Positions 36,491-46,348 of a stretch of DNA of 64,000 nucleotides are shown piece by piece (positions within the stretch are counted from its first letter, which is position 1; the number at the start of each line of letters is the position of its first letter). The notes beneath the pieces are model-generated. The model saw only the letters and a program-made list of their open reading frames with translations. It was not told where the DNA came from and made no database searches. The stretch is from Leifsonia sp. TF02-11 (GTDB taxonomy: Bacteria; Actinomycetota; Actinomycetes; Actinomycetales; Microbacteriaceae), in the NCBI RefSeq assembly GCF_017565305.1, contig NZ_JAGEKP010000001.1, positions 1 to 64,000 of the forward strand. The letters are read 5' to 3'. Position numbers and translations under genes: made by a program.

Positions 36491-39400
36491 TTACAGGGTC
36501 AGCGCGCGCTGGATCAGCACCGACTGCTCCTGCGCGTGGCGCTTGGCGGAGCCGGCGGCCGGCGATGCCGATGCCGGCCGCGAGATCACGCCGATGGGGC
36601 GCGGGCCCAGCTTGGAGGTCTCGAGGATGATGAACGGCCACGCACCCTGGTTCTCCGGCTCGTCCTGCGTCCACACCAGTTCGGCGTTCGGGTAGGAGTC
36701 GGCCACGGCCTTCAGCTCGGCGCCGGGGAGCGGATAGAACTGCTCGACGCGCACCAGGGCGATCTCGGGGTTCGGGTTCTTCTCGAGCTCGTTCAGGAGG
36801 TCGTAGTAGAGCTTGCCCGCCATGAAGAGCACGCGCTTGACGGCCGCCTTGTCGGTGATCCGGGCGTCGTCGATGACCGGCTCGAACTTGCCGTTGGTGA
36901 AGTCCGCGACGTCGCTCGATGCACCGCGCAGGCGCAGCATCGCCTTCGGCGTGAAGACCACCAGCGGGCGGCGGGGCCGCGCGTACGCCTGGCGGCGCAG
37001 GAGGTGGAAGTACGAGGCGGGCGTCGACGGGCGCGCGACGGTCATGTTGTTCTCGGCGCACAGCTGCAGGTAGCGCTCGATACGCGCGCTGGAGTGGTCC
37101 GGTCCCTGGCCCTCGTAGCCGTGCGGGAGGAGCAGGACGAGCGACGAACGCTGGCCCCACTTCTGCTCGGCCGACGAGATGAACTCGTCGATGATGATCT
37201 GAGCCCCGTTGGCGAAGTCGCCGAACTGCGCCTCCCACAGCACCAGGGCGTCCGGCCGCTCGACCGAGTAGCCGTACTCGAAGCCCATGGCCGCGTACTC
37301 GCTCAGCAGCGAGTCGTAGATCCAGAACTTCGCCTGGTTGTCGCTGAGGTTGGCCAGCGGCAGCCACTCCTGGCCGTTCGCACGGTCGTGGAGCACCGCG
37401 TGGCGCTGCACGAACGTGCCGCGACGGGAGTCCTGGCCGGCGAGGCGCACCGGGGTGCCCTCCAGCAGCACGGAGCCGAGGGCGAGCAGCTCGCCGAAGC
37501 CCCAGTCGATGCCGCCGTTGCGGCTCATGTCGCTGCGCTTGTTGAGCAGCTGCTGCAGCTTCGGGTGCACCGTGAAACCGGCTGGCGGGTTGTTGAACGC
37601 GTCGCCGATGAGCTGGATGACCTGCTCGCTGACTGCGGTGGTCTCCGGCTCGCCGACGTTGTCGTTGTCGTCCTGCTGCGCGATCGGGTGCTCGAGGTCG
37701 GCGGTCGCGTCGCCCTGCGTGATCACCGGGGTGGAGTGGGTCTGCGCGGCGTGCGTCTCCATGAAGGCGCGCTCGAGGCGGTCCTGGAAGTCGGCGTGCG
37801 CCGCCTCGTACTCCTCCTCGGTGATGTCGCCGCGGCCGACGAGCGCCTCGGTGTAGAGGCGGCGCACGGAGCGCTTGGCCTCGATGAGGTTGTACATCAG
37901 CGGCTGGGTCATCGACGGGTCGTCGCCCTCGTTGTGGCCGCGGCGGCGGTAGACGACGAGATCGATGACGACGTCGCGCTTGAACTCCTGGCGGTACTCG
38001 AAGGCGAGCTGCCCCACGCGGACCACAGCCTCCGGATCGTCGCCGTTCACGTGGAAGATCGGGGCCTGGATGGTCTTGGCCACGTCGGTCGAGTAGACCG
38101 ACGTGCGGCCCTCGGCGGGCGGCGTGGTGAAGCCGACCTGGTTGTTGATGTTGACGTGGACGGTGCCGCCGGTGCGGTAGGCGCGCAGCTGCGACATCTG
38201 CATCTGCTCGACCACGATGCCCTGGCCGGCCATCGCCGCGTCGCCGTGGATGAGGATCGGCAGCGTGAGGAAGGTGCCGGCGGGGCGGCGGTCCTGCTTG
38301 GCGCGGACGATGCCCTCCAGGACGCCGTCCACGGCCTCCAGGTGCGACGGGTTGGCGGCGAGGTACACCGGGATCTCCGCACCCTCTGCACCCTTGAAGG
38401 TGCCCTCGGTGCCGAGGTGGTACTTGACGTCGCCGGACCCCTGCACGGTGCGCGGGTCCTGCGTGCCCTCGAACTCGCGGAAGATCTGACCGTAGGTCTT
38501 GCCCGCGATGTTGGTGAGGACGTTCAGCCGGCCGCGGTGGGCCATGCCGATCGCGGCCTCGTCGAGGCCGGCCTCCGCAGCGCCCTGCAGGATGGTGTCG
38601 AGCAGGGCGATGGTCGACTCGCCGCCCTCGAGGCTGAAGCGCTTCTGGCCGACGTACTTGGTCTGCAGGAAGGTCTCGAAGGCCTCCGCCTCGTTGAGCT
38701 TGCCCATGATGCGCAGCTGCTCGTCGTGGCCCGGCTTCTCGTACGGGCGCTCCAGCTTGTCCTGGAACCACTTGCGCTGCGCAGGATCCTGGATGTGCAT
38801 GTACTCGATGCCGACGGTGCGGCAGTACGAGTCGCGGAGCACGCCGAGGATGTCGCGGAGCTTCATCTTGCGCTTGTCGCCGCCGAACGCGCCGGTCACG
38901 AACTCGCGGTCGAGGTCCCAGAACGTGAGGCCGTGGCTCTCGATCTCGAGGTCGGGGTGCGTGCGCTGCACATACTCCAGCGGGTCGATGTCGGCCATCA
39001 GGTGGCCGCGGACCCGGTAGGAGTTGATGAGCTCCTGCACGCGGGCGGTCTTGTCGACGGCGCTCGCCAGGTCGACCGAGATGTCCGGGTTCCAGTGGAT
39101 CGGGATGTAGGGGATGCGCAGCTCGGCGAAGATGTCCTCGTAGAAGTTGCGCTTGCCGATCAGCAGCTCGTGGACGATCTTGAGGAACTCGCCGGAACCC
39201 GCGCCCTGGATGACGCGGTGGTCGTAGGTGCTGGTGAGGGTGATCGTCTTGCCGATCGCGAGGCCGGCGAGGGTCTTCTCGCTGGAGCCCTGGAACTCGG
39301 CGGGGTACTCGAGGGCGCCGGCGCCGATGATCGCACCCTGACCCTTCATCAGGCGCGGGACCGAGTGTACGGTGCCGATACCGCCCGGGTTGGTCAGCGA

Positions 39401-40387
39401 GATCGTGGTTCCGGCGAAGTCGCCGGCCGTGAGCTTGTTGTTGCGCGCCTTGGAGACCAGGTCTTCGTAGGCGGCCAGGTACTCGCCGAAGCGCATCGTG
39501 TCGGCGCGCTTGATGCTCGGCACCAGGAGGGCGCGCGTGCCGTCGGGCTTCGGCAGGTCGATCGCGATGCCGAGGTTGATGTGGGCGGGGGCGACGACCG
39601 ACGGCTTGCCGTCGACCTCTTCGTAGTAGACGTTCTGGCTCGGGAACTCCTTGAGCGCCTGGATGAGCGCCCAGCCGATCAGGTGGGTGAACGACACCTT
39701 GCCGCCGCGGGCACGCTTGAGGTGGTTGTTGATGACGATGCGGTTGTCGATCATCAGCTTGGCCGGGACGGTGCGGACGCTCGTCGCGGTGGGCACCGTG
39801 AGCGAGGCGTCCATGTTGGTCGCCAGCGACTTGGACATGCCGCGCAGCGGGGTGACCTTGTCCTCCTCCGCCGCCTCGACGGTGGCGTTCGGGGAGGTGA
39901 CCGGCGCGTCGGCGGGCACGGGCTGGGGCTTCGGCGCGATCGAGGTCGTGCGCGCGACCGGCTGCGCTCCGATGATCGGGATGGGTGTGGTGACCGGGCG
40001 GGGCTCGGAGCCCGCGGCGGACTCGGCGGACTCGGCCGGCGGTGCGGGCGGCTGCGGCGCTCCCGGAGCGGGAGTGGGGGTGGGGGCGGGCGCGGGCTCC
40101 GCCGGGGTCGACGGGACGGTCGGCTCGCTGGGCGTGGGGACCGTCGGCTCGCTGGGGGTGGGGACGCCCGGTTCGGCGGGCGTCGGAGCGGGGGTCTCGC
40201 TCGGGGTCGACGCCTCGCCCTCCTTCACGGTCGGCTTGTAGCTCTCCAGGATCGGCCACCACGACTTGTCGACCGAGTTCCTGTCGCGGACGAACTGCTC
40301 GTACAGCTCGTCGACGAGCCATTCGTTGGCTCCGAACTCGCCCGACGATCCGTCGTCGGTTCCCACACCGGTCAATTGGCTCGACAC
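36491..40387 (-). CDS. kgd: Multifunctional 2-oxoglutarate decarboxylase/dehydrogenase Kgd
   Basis: A 1298-residue actinobacterial fusion of E2 and E1 activities of the 2-oxoglutarate dehydrogenase complex (TCA cycle). The N-terminal ~45 residues (ANEWLVDELYEQFVRDRNSVDKSWW) are the E1 start, then a Pro/Ala/Thr-rich linker (~60-120), an E2 acyltransferase core with catalytic TYDHRVIQGAGSG, and the large thiamine-diphosphate E1 part. Lipoyl domain is absent, as in Kgd; the lipoyl group comes from another complex subunit. GTG at 40385-40387 fits family starts and has GGAGAGAG upstream. Divergent from guaB1. Confidence 0.96.
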   Translation of the reverse strand: MSSQLTGVGTDDGSSGEFGANEWLVDELYEQFVRDRNSVDKSWWPILESYKPTVKEGEASTPSETPAPTPAEPGVPTPSEPTVPTPSEPTVPSTPAEPAPAPTPTPAPGAPQPPAPPAESAESAAGSEPRPVTTPIPIIGAQPVARTTSIAPKPQPVPADAPVTSPNATVEAAEEDKVTPLRGMSKSLATNMDASLTVPTATSVRTVPAKLMIDNRIVINNHLKRARGGKVSFTHLIGWALIQALKEFPSQNVYYEEVDGKPSVVAPAHINLGIAIDLPKPDGTRALLVPSIKRADTMRFGEYLAAYEDLVSKARNNKLTAGDFAGTTISLTNPGGIGTVHSVPRLMKGQGAIIGAGALEYPAEFQGSSEKTLAGLAIGKTITLTSTYDHRVIQGAGSGEFLKIVHELLIGKRNFYEDIFAELRIPYIPIHWNPDISVDLASAVDKTARVQELINSYRVRGHLMADIDPLEYVQRTHPDLEIESHGLTFWDLDREFVTGAFGGDKRKMKLRDILGVLRDSYCRTVGIEYMHIQDPAQRKWFQDKLERPYEKPGHDEQLRIMGKLNEAEAFETFLQTKYVGQKRFSLEGGESTIALLDTILQGAAEAGLDEAAIGMAHRGRLNVLTNIAGKTYGQIFREFEGTQDPRTVQGSGDVKYHLGTEGTFKGAEGAEIPVYLAANPSHLEAVDGVLEGIVRAKQDRRPAGTFLTLPILIHGDAAMAGQGIVVEQMQMSQLRAYRTGGTVHVNINNQVGFTTPPAEGRTSVYSTDVAKTIQAPIFHVNGDDPEAVVRVGQLAFEYRQEFKRDVVIDLVVYRRRGHNEGDDPSMTQPLMYNLIEAKRSVRRLYTEALVGRGDITEEEYEAAHADFQDRLERAFMETHAAQTHSTPVITQGDATADLEHPIAQQDDNDNVGEPETTAVSEQVIQLIGDAFNNPPAGFTVHPKLQQLLNKRSDMSRNGGIDWGFGELLALGSVLLEGTPVRLAGQDSRRGTFVQRHAVLHDRANGQEWLPLANLSDNQAKFWIYDSLLSEYAAMGFEYGYSVERPDALVLWEAQFGDFANGAQIIIDEFISSAEQKWGQRSSLVLLLPHGYEGQGPDHSSARIERYLQLCAENNMTVARPSTPASYFHLLRRQAYARPRRPLVVFTPKAMLRLRGASSDVADFTNGKFEPVIDDARITDKAAVKRVLFMAGKLYYDLLNELEKNPNPEIALVRVEQFYPLPGAELKAVADSYPNAELVWTQDEPENQGAWPFIILETSKLGPRPIGVISRPASASPAAGSAKRHAQEQSVLIQRALTL

Positions 40388-40523
40388 AGCCGATCGCCCA
40401 CTCTCTCCGTTGATTTCGTTACGATCGGGCGGCCGTCGACCGCCCGTCTCCATCCGAGCATCAAGCCTAATCCCATCGGCGACCGGGTGCGTCCGTCCGA
40501 CCCGGGAGGATACCGTTATTCCC

Positions 40524-41963
40524 ATGCAGTTCTATGCCACGACTCCGCGCCACGATCTCACCTACTCGGACGTCTTCCTGGTGCCGTCGCGCTCGGACGT
40601 GACCAGCCGTCTCGACGTCTCGCTCGCGCCGGAGGACGGCACCGGCGCGACCATCCCGATCGTGTCGGCGAACATGAACTCGGTGACGGGAAAGCGGCTG
40701 GCCGCCACCCTCGCCCGGCGCGGCGGCCTGGGGGTCCTCCCCCAGGACATGCACCTGCAGGATCTCGACGAGGCGATCCGCTGGGTCAAGGCGCAGCCGG
40801 TCGCCTTCGACACGCCCTATCCGGCCCTGCCGCACGAGACGGTCGCCGACGTGCTCCGCCGGGTGCCGCCGGTGGAGGGGCACGGCGTCGTGGTGAGCGA
40901 CGACGACGGCCGCTACCTCGGCTGCCTCGCCGCAGTGCAGCTCGGGTCGGCGCTGCCCGACGCGCGCATCGGCGACCTGCTGCACGGCGCGCTGACCTCG
41001 CTGGACGCCGAGGACCTCCCCGACGGCCGCGCCGCATTCGACGTGATGGAGGCCGCCGGACTGTCGTTCGCGCCCGTGCTCGACCACGGCCGCGTCGTCG
41101 GCACGCTGAGCCGCACCAGCGCCCTGCGTTCGACGATCTACACGCCGGCGCTCGATGCGCACGGCCGGCTGCGCGTCGCGGCCGCCGTCGGCATCAACGG
41201 CGACGTGGCGGCCAAGGCCAAGGCGCTCGCAGCCGCGGGCGTCGACGTGCTGGTGATCGACACCGCCCACGGCGACCAGGACGGCATGCGCCGAGCCATC
41301 CACACGGTCAAGGGTCTGGGGCTCGGGCTTCCGATCGTCGCGGGCAACGTGGTGACGGAGCAGGCGGTGCGCGACCTGGTCGCCGCGGGCGCCGACATCC
41401 TCAAGGTCGGCGTCGGACCCGGCGCGATGTGCACGACCCGGATGATGACCGCGGTCGGCCGCCCGCAGTTCTCGGCCGTGCTGGAGACCAGCGCGACGGC
41501 ACGGGAACTCGGCGCCCACGTGTGGGCGGACGGCGGCGTGCGGTACCCCCGCGACGTCGCGCTCGCGCTCGCCGCCGGGGGCGCCTCTGTGATGATCGGC
41601 TCGTGGTTCGCCGGCACGATCGAGGCGCCGGGCGTCCTCGTCTCCGACGAGCGCGGGGCGCTCTACAAGGAGAGCTGGGGGATGGCATCCACCAAGGCGG
41701 TGAAGGGCAGGTTCGAGCGGCTCGACGCGTTCGAGCAGGCCCGCAAGACGCTGTTCGCCGAGGGCATCTCGAGCTCGCGCATCTACCTCGACCCGCTGCG
41801 CCCGTCGGTCGAGGACCTGCTCGACATGATCACGACCGGCCTGCGCAGCTCGTTCACCTACGCGGGCTCCCGCACCGTCGCCGAGTTCCACGACCGCGCC
41901 CTGGTCGGCATCCAGTCCGCCGCCGGCTACGAGGAAGGCAAGGCCCTCCCCGTCAGCTGGTAG
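40524..41963 (+). CDS. guaB1: GuaB1 family protein, probable GMP reductase
   Basis: A 479-residue IMP dehydrogenase/GMP reductase barrel with an inserted CBS pair (about 95-200). The catalytic loop is GVGPGAMCTTRMMTAVGRPQ with the active Cys. Sequence agrees with actinobacterial GuaB1, for which the mycobacterial enzyme has been shown to be a GMP reductase (GMP to IMP, NADPH) controlled through its CBS domains; many annotations still call it IMP dehydrogenase-like. TACCGT at 40511-40516 ends 7 bases before the ATG, so the mRNA may be leaderless. Confidence 0.93.
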   Translation: MQFYATTPRHDLTYSDVFLVPSRSDVTSRLDVSLAPEDGTGATIPIVSANMNSVTGKRLAATLARRGGLGVLPQDMHLQDLDEAIRWVKAQPVAFDTPYPALPHETVADVLRRVPPVEGHGVVVSDDDGRYLGCLAAVQLGSALPDARIGDLLHGALTSLDAEDLPDGRAAFDVMEAAGLSFAPVLDHGRVVGTLSRTSALRSTIYTPALDAHGRLRVAAAVGINGDVAAKAKALAAAGVDVLVIDTAHGDQDGMRRAIHTVKGLGLGLPIVAGNVVTEQAVRDLVAAGADILKVGVGPGAMCTTRMMTAVGRPQFSAVLETSATARELGAHVWADGGVRYPRDVALALAAGGASVMIGSWFAGTIEAPGVLVSDERGALYKESWGMASTKAVKGRFERLDAFEQARKTLFAEGISSSRIYLDPLRPSVEDLLDMITTGLRSSFTYAGSRTVAEFHDRALVGIQSAAGYEEGKALPVSW

Positions 41964-41970
41964 GCGAGAA

Positions 41971-42029
41971 TCGCTTCCTCACTTCTTCCCGCGACACGCC
42001 GAACGAAGCGGGAGAAAGTGAGGAAGCGA
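41971..42029. terminator. Bidirectional terminator after guaB1
   Basis: Arms of 22 bases (41971-41992 and 42008-42029), complementary except for a two-base swap, beginning 8 bases after the guaB1 stop. It also faces the 3' end of the small membrane protein gene on the minus strand. Confidence 0.88.
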
Positions 42030-42044
42030 CGGTTGAGGTGCCGC

Positions 42045-42473
42045 TCAGGAGCCGTTGCCGGAACCGGAACCGGAGCCGGACCCGCTGCCGGACTGGCCGC
42101 CGAAGCCGTTGCCGCTGCCTGACTGGCCGCCGAAGCCGTTGCCGTTGCCACCGAACTGACGCGGCGTGAAGTTCTGGCCGGTGCCGAAGCCGGAACGGCC
42201 CGAGCCGTCGACCGCATGAGCGGTGAAGTAGCCGGCGAAGAAGACGATCACGAGCACGGCGGCCGCTCCGACCGCGAGCGCCGTGTTCTGCGCCCAGGAG
42301 GGCCAGCGGTGCAGGACGTTCGGGTTCGACGTCCGGGCCGACGCGGAGGGAGCGGCCGGTACGGCGGGTGCGGGCTGATAGGCGGGCTGCGCGTATCCGG
42401 GAGCCGGCTGCTGCGGCTGGTACTGCGGCGCCGGCTGCCAGGGCTGGCCGGGGTTCGGGGCGGTGGCGCTCAT
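42045..42473 (-). CDS. Small single-helix protein with Gly/Ser-rich tail
   Basis: A 142-residue protein: a Pro/Gln/Ala-rich N-terminal half (about 1-50), one membrane helix (about 64-86, ALAVGAAAVLVIVFFAGYF) and an external tail rich in Gly, Ser, Asn and Phe with repeats like GNGFGGQSGSG ending in (GS) pairs. No family assigned; such anchored flexible proteins are common in Microbacteriaceae. Divergent from the CNNM genes. Confidence 0.72.
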   Translation of the reverse strand: MSATAPNPGQPWQPAPQYQPQQPAPGYAQPAYQPAPAVPAAPSASARTSNPNVLHRWPSWAQNTALAVGAAAVLVIVFFAGYFTAHAVDGSGRSGFGTGQNFTPRQFGGNGNGFGGQSGSGNGFGGQSGSGSGSGSGSGNGS

Positions 42474-42608
42474 GGGCGGTTCCTCTCGGTGGGCTTCAGC
42501 CGCGAGGATGCCGCCGGCCGCTTCGGGCGTCCTGTGGCGAATCGATGCGCGGGCTGGGAATCGCTCGTCCGACGGCGGGAGTCCGAGGATTTCCGCGGGC
42601 TGCGCCGC

Positions 42609-42614
42609 TATACT
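42609..42614 (+). promoter_or_regulatory. Candidate -10 box upstream of the CNNM genes
   Basis: TATACT lies about 75 bases before the first CNNM gene, which would give a leader of roughly 65 bases. No convincing -35 hexamer is seen, and no magnesium riboswitch was recognised in the leader. Confidence 0.4.
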
Positions 42615-42688
42615 GACTCGCGAAATGGACGACCCTCCTTCTGCCAGCCCATTCCATCCGTTGAGTCCCCCCGAGCGGGGTGATGGTC

Positions 42689-44011
42689 ATGCTCTCTGAG
42701 TGGATCATGCTGGGGTTCGGGCTCCTGCTCACCATCGGCACCGGGCTCTTCGTGGCCAGCGAGTTCGCCCTGGTGAATCTCGACAGGGGCGACCTGGAGG
42801 CCAGGCGTGCGCGCGGCGAGAGCCGGCTGACCATGACGATCGCCGCCCTGAAAATCACCTCCACGCACCTCTCCAGCGCCCAGCTCGGCATCACGTTGAC
42901 GACCCTGCTCACGGGTTACACGATGGAGCCGGCCATCAGCTCGCTGCTGCGCGGTCCGCTCACGTCGCTCGGTCTGCCCGCGCCCGCGGTGGTGCCGATC
43001 GCGTCCGTCGTCGCGATCGCCGTGGCGACCCTCCTGTCGATGATCCTCGGCGAGCTCGTGCCCAAGAACTTCGCGCTGGCGCTCCCGCTGGCGACGGCCA
43101 AGCTGGTGATCCCGTTCCAGACGGTGTTCACGACCGTGTTCCGCCCGTTCGTCTTCGTCCTCAACGGCACGGCGAACGGGTTCCTCCGGATGCTCGGCAT
43201 CGAGCCGAAGGAGGAGTTGTCGGCGGCGCGCACGGCCGACGAGCTCTCCTCGCTGGTCCGCCGGTCGGCGAGTGCCGGCGTGCTCGAAGCGGACACGGCG
43301 ACGCTGCTGAGCCGCACTCTCGCCTTCTCGTCACGCACCGCCTCCGATGTGATGACCCCGCGACCCCGGGTGGAGGCGGTCAAGCGGACCGACCCGGCGC
43401 AGACCGTGATCGGCCTGGCGCGCAGCACGGGCTACTCCCGGTTCCCCGTCGTCGACGAGGACGTCGATGACGTCGTCGGCTTCGTGCACGTCAAGCAGGC
43501 CGTGGCGGTTCCGCGGCAGCGTCGTGACCGCGTCCCGGTCTCCGCGCTGCAGACCGAGGCGCTGCGCGTGCCGGAGACCATGAGCCTCGACACGCTGCTC
43601 GGCGAGCTGCGCGGGCGCGGCTACCAGATGGCCGTCGTCGTCGACGAGTACGGCGGCACCTCCGGCATCGCCACGCTGGAAGACCTCGTGGAGGAGATCG
43701 TGGGCGAGGTCGCCGACGAGCACGACCGCACGCGCGCCGGCGTGGTGCGCGGGCGCGACTCCATCACTTTCCCCGGCATCCTGCGACCGGACGAGCTGTT
43801 GGAGCAGGCCGGCGTGACCGTCCCGGAGGACGGCCCGTACGAGACCGTGGCCGGCTTCGTCATGAACGAGCTCGGGCGCCTCCCGAAGGTCGGCGACGAG
43901 GTCCCGATCGACGGCGGCACCCTCCGCGTCGAACGGCTCGAGGGTCGCAGGGTCGACCGGATCCGCTACACGCCCGACCCGGAAGAGCCCGCGGCGGGAG
44001 GTGTCTCATGA
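42689..44011 (+). CDS. CNNM/CorC family transporter with CBS and CorC_HlyC domains
   Basis: A 440-residue protein of the hemolysin C/CorB type. An N-terminal DUF21 membrane domain (about 1-190, with [16 protein letters not shown] and [11 protein letters not shown]) is followed by two CBS motifs (about 205-320) and a C-terminal CorC_HlyC domain that starts after [21 protein letters not shown]. Family members export or regulate Mg2+ or Co2+. ATG at 42689 has GAGCGGGG eight bases upstream; GTG 42680 and ATG 42683 are in-frame alternatives. Coupled to the next gene. Confidence 0.9.
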   Translation: MLSEWIMLGFGLLLTIGTGLFVASEFALVNLDRGDLEARRARGESRLTMTIAALKITSTHLSSAQLGITLTTLLTGYTMEPAISSLLRGPLTSLGLPAPAVVPIASVVAIAVATLLSMILGELVPKNFALALPLATAKLVIPFQTVFTTVFRPFVFVLNGTANGFLRMLGIEPKEELSAARTADELSSLVRRSASAGVLEADTATLLSRTLAFSSRTASDVMTPRPRVEAVKRTDPAQTVIGLARSTGYSRFPVVDEDVDDVVGFVHVKQAVAVPRQRRDRVPVSALQTEALRVPETMSLDTLLGELRGRGYQMAVVVDEYGGTSGIATLEDLVEEIVGEVADEHDRTRAGVVRGRDSITFPGILRPDELLEQAGVTVPEDGPYETVAGFVMNELGRLPKVGDEVPIDGGTLRVERLEGRRVDRIRYTPDPEEPAAGGVS

Positions 44012-45045
44012 GCGACTGGGCAGGCATCGCCTGGTTGGTGGTGCTCCTCCTCGTGAACGCCTTCTTCGTCGGGGCCGAGTTCGCGGTCATCTCCGCGCGC
44101 CGTTCGCAGATCGAGCCGCTCGCTGAGCGCGGCAAGCGCAGTGCCAAGACGGCGCTGTACGCGATGGAGCACGCGACATTGATGCTCGCGACGACGCAGC
44201 TGGGTATCACCGTCTGCTCGCTGCTGATCCTGAACGTGTCCGAGCCGGCGATCCACCACCTGCTGGAGGTCCCGCTCGCGGCGACCGGCTGGTCGGAGGA
44301 CGTGATCGGTACGGTCGCGTTCGTCATCGCCCTGGTCGTGGTGTCGTTTCTGCACGTCGTCTTCGGCGAGATGGTGCCGAAGAACATCTCCTTCTCGATG
44401 CCGGATCGGGCCGCGCTCCTCCTCGCGCCCCCGCTGGTCGGCGTCGGGCGGGCGGTCCGGCCGATCATCGTCGCCCTGAACGCGACCGCGAACGGCGTGC
44501 TGCGCCTGTTCGGGGTGGAGCCGAAGGACGAGGCCGCGAGCACCTTCACCCTCGACGAGGTCGCGACCATCGTGAACCAGTCGACGAGGGAGGGCGTGCT
44601 GACCGACCGCAACGGCGCGCTCACCGCGGCGTTCGAGTTCACCGCGAAGAAGGTGCGCGACGCGATGGTGAAGCCGGAGACGCTCGTCTCGCTGCCGCCC
44701 GCGCCGACGCCGGCCGACGTCGAGAAGGCCGTGGCGAAGCACGGCTTCTCGCGGTACGTCGTGCCGGACGCCGACGGCGAGCCGACCGGCTACCTGCACC
44801 TCAAGGACGTGCTCGACCTGGAGGAGACCGGGTTCGACCTCCCGGTGCCCGCCAAGCGGGTGCGTCGCCTGGTGACCGTGTTCGTCGACAGCGACCTGGA
44901 GGACGCCCTGGCGAGCATGCGCCGCACGGGGAGCCACCTGGCGCGTGCGGTGGACGGTGAGGGCGCGACCGCGGGAGTGCTGTTCCTCGAAGACATCATC
45001 GAGGAGCTCGTCGGGGAGGTTCAGGACGCCACCCGGCGTCGCTGA
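44008..45045 (+). CDS. CNNM family protein lacking the CorC_HlyC domain
   Basis: A 345-residue relative of the preceding protein: DUF21 membrane domain (about 1-190, with LGITVCSLLILNVSEPAI and FGEMVPKNISFS) and CBS pair (about 205-335), ending FLEDIIEELVGEVQDATRRR. It stops where the CorC_HlyC domain would begin. The ATG overlaps the upstream stop. Paired CNNM genes, one long and one short, are common in actinobacteria and probably form heterodimers through the CBS domains; that is inference. Confidence 0.9.
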   Translation: MSDWAGIAWLVVLLLVNAFFVGAEFAVISARRSQIEPLAERGKRSAKTALYAMEHATLMLATTQLGITVCSLLILNVSEPAIHHLLEVPLAATGWSEDVIGTVAFVIALVVVSFLHVVFGEMVPKNISFSMPDRAALLLAPPLVGVGRAVRPIIVALNATANGVLRLFGVEPKDEAASTFTLDEVATIVNQSTREGVLTDRNGALTAAFEFTAKKVRDAMVKPETLVSLPPAPTPADVEKAVAKHGFSRYVVPDADGEPTGYLHLKDVLDLEETGFDLPVPAKRVRRLVTVFVDSDLEDALASMRRTGSHLARAVDGEGATAGVLFLEDIIEELVGEVQDATRRR

Positions 45046-45061
45046 GCGCACCTGTCCTGGG

Positions 45062-45823
45062 TTACCCGCCCAGGCCGAGGAACTCGCGCAGCGAGCCCGT
45101 GCGGTCCCACGCTGTGCCGTCGACGACGACGGTCGGGGTCGAGAACCCCTTCTTCCCGTTCAGCGTCGTCAGCGCTCGGGGATCGGAGGCGACCCGACCG
45201 GTCTGCTCGGCCACCCATCCGGAGAAGGTCGATTCACGGATGCAGGAGTCGACGGAGTCCTCCTGAATGCCCTCGCTGTGCAGCACGCCGAGGATCTCGT
45301 CCGTCGACAGACCGGGTCCGCCCTCCTCGGCTTGGTGAGCGAACATCGCCGCCTGTGCGGAGAGAAAGCGATCGGGAGCACGGTCGGCGAAACACGCCGC
45401 CGCGTTCGCCGCCCTGGTCGAATAGTCGGTCGTGAACTGGTGGTCGAGGATGGCGACGGGGAAGATCTCGAGCGTCGCTTTCCCCGCCGCGACCTGCCGG
45501 ATCACACCATCGGAGTACTGGGATTCGAAGTCCTTGCAGGCCGGGCACGTCCAGTCGATGAAGGTCTGGATGTGCGTCCGCTCGTCGCCGACCTCCCACG
45601 AGGCTATCGTGGGATCCTCGCCGGGTCGGAGTGCGGCCGACGGTGTGACCCTCACCTCGCCGTCGATCCCGGTGAGGATGATCGAGCCGGACGCCATATT
45701 GCGCGGCCCGGCAGTCGCGGTTCCTTTCGGCCACAGCGCCACTGCCGCGAAGACGGCGCCGACCACGACGATCACGGCGAGACTGGCGATGAGCGGAAGG
45801 AGAGGTCTGTGTCGCTGCTTCAC
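45062..45823 (-). CDS. Membrane-anchored DsbA-like thioredoxin-fold protein
   Basis: A 253-residue protein with one N-terminal anchor (about 7-31) and an extracytoplasmic thioredoxin domain whose active site is CPAC in IDWTCPACKDFESQY; the cis-proline loop is GFSTPTVVV. It fits the DsbA/BdbD group that oxidises or handles thiols of secreted proteins. The start is a GTG at 45821-45823 with no clear ribosome site. Its 3' end converges on the CNNM genes with a 16-base gap. Confidence 0.88.
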   Translation of the reverse strand: MKQRHRPLLPLIASLAVIVVVGAVFAAVALWPKGTATAGPRNMASGSIILTGIDGEVRVTPSAALRPGEDPTIASWEVGDERTHIQTFIDWTCPACKDFESQYSDGVIRQVAAGKATLEIFPVAILDHQFTTDYSTRAANAAACFADRAPDRFLSAQAAMFAHQAEEGGPGLSTDEILGVLHSEGIQEDSVDSCIRESTFSGWVAEQTGRVASDPRALTTLNGKKGFSTPTVVVDGTAWDRTGSLREFLGLGG

Positions 45824-45942
45824 ATGTGAAATGTAGCGTATTGAACGGGGTGTCCGCTGTGCGGGGTGGACCGAGTGGTCCAGGGGGCGGCGCGGCTCGC
45901 CGAGGAGTACCATGCCGCGCGGAAAGAAGAGGAGGAATTCTC

Positions 45943-46329
45943 ATGTTGTCGTCGAGCAAGACGTACTCCGTCCTTCCTGCTTCGGACCTGTCGCGCGCCA
46001 CGGCGTGGTTCCGCGACAAGCTCGAACTCGAGCCGGAGGACCTGACCGAGCAGGGGGCCAGATACCGCACCGGCGGGGACTCCTGGATCTACATCTACGA
46101 GACCGCCAACGCCGGCACCGCCCAGAACACCGCGATGTGCTGGGTGGTGGACGACATCGAGGCCGAGATGGCGCACCTGCGCGGCAGGGGCGTCGTCTTC
46201 GCGGACTACGACTTCCCCGGTCTGAAGACCGAGAACGGAGTCGCGACCGACGACCAGGGCAAGTCTGCCTGGTTCCAGGACAGCGAAGGCAACTACCTCT
46301 GCCTGACGCAGCCGAACGCGCCGATGTGA
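45943..46329 (+). CDS. VOC family (glyoxalase-like) protein
   Basis: A 128-residue single-domain vicinal-oxygen-chelate protein. The repeats SVLPASDLSRATAWFRDKLEL and CWVVDDIEAEMAHLRGRGV mark the beta-alpha-beta units. AGGAGGA seven bases before the ATG gives a clear start. Substrate unknown; no neighbouring gene suggests one. It converges on the old yellow enzyme gene. Confidence 0.88.
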   Translation: MLSSSKTYSVLPASDLSRATAWFRDKLELEPEDLTEQGARYRTGGDSWIYIYETANAGTAQNTAMCWVVDDIEAEMAHLRGRGVVFADYDFPGLKTENGVATDDQGKSAWFQDSEGNYLCLTQPNAPM

Positions 46330-46348
46330 GCCACGGGCGGCGCCGCCC

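Noticed and set aside
35987-42169. 2060-codon open frame on the plus strand across kgd and guaB1
   Set aside because: It is the shadow of kgd and the epoxide hydrolase in other frames; composition is repetitive and no start or domain is supported.
42474-42688. Magnesium riboswitch (ykoK/M-box) before the CNNM genes
   Set aside because: The leader would be only about 65 bases, too short for an M-box, and no conserved core was seen.
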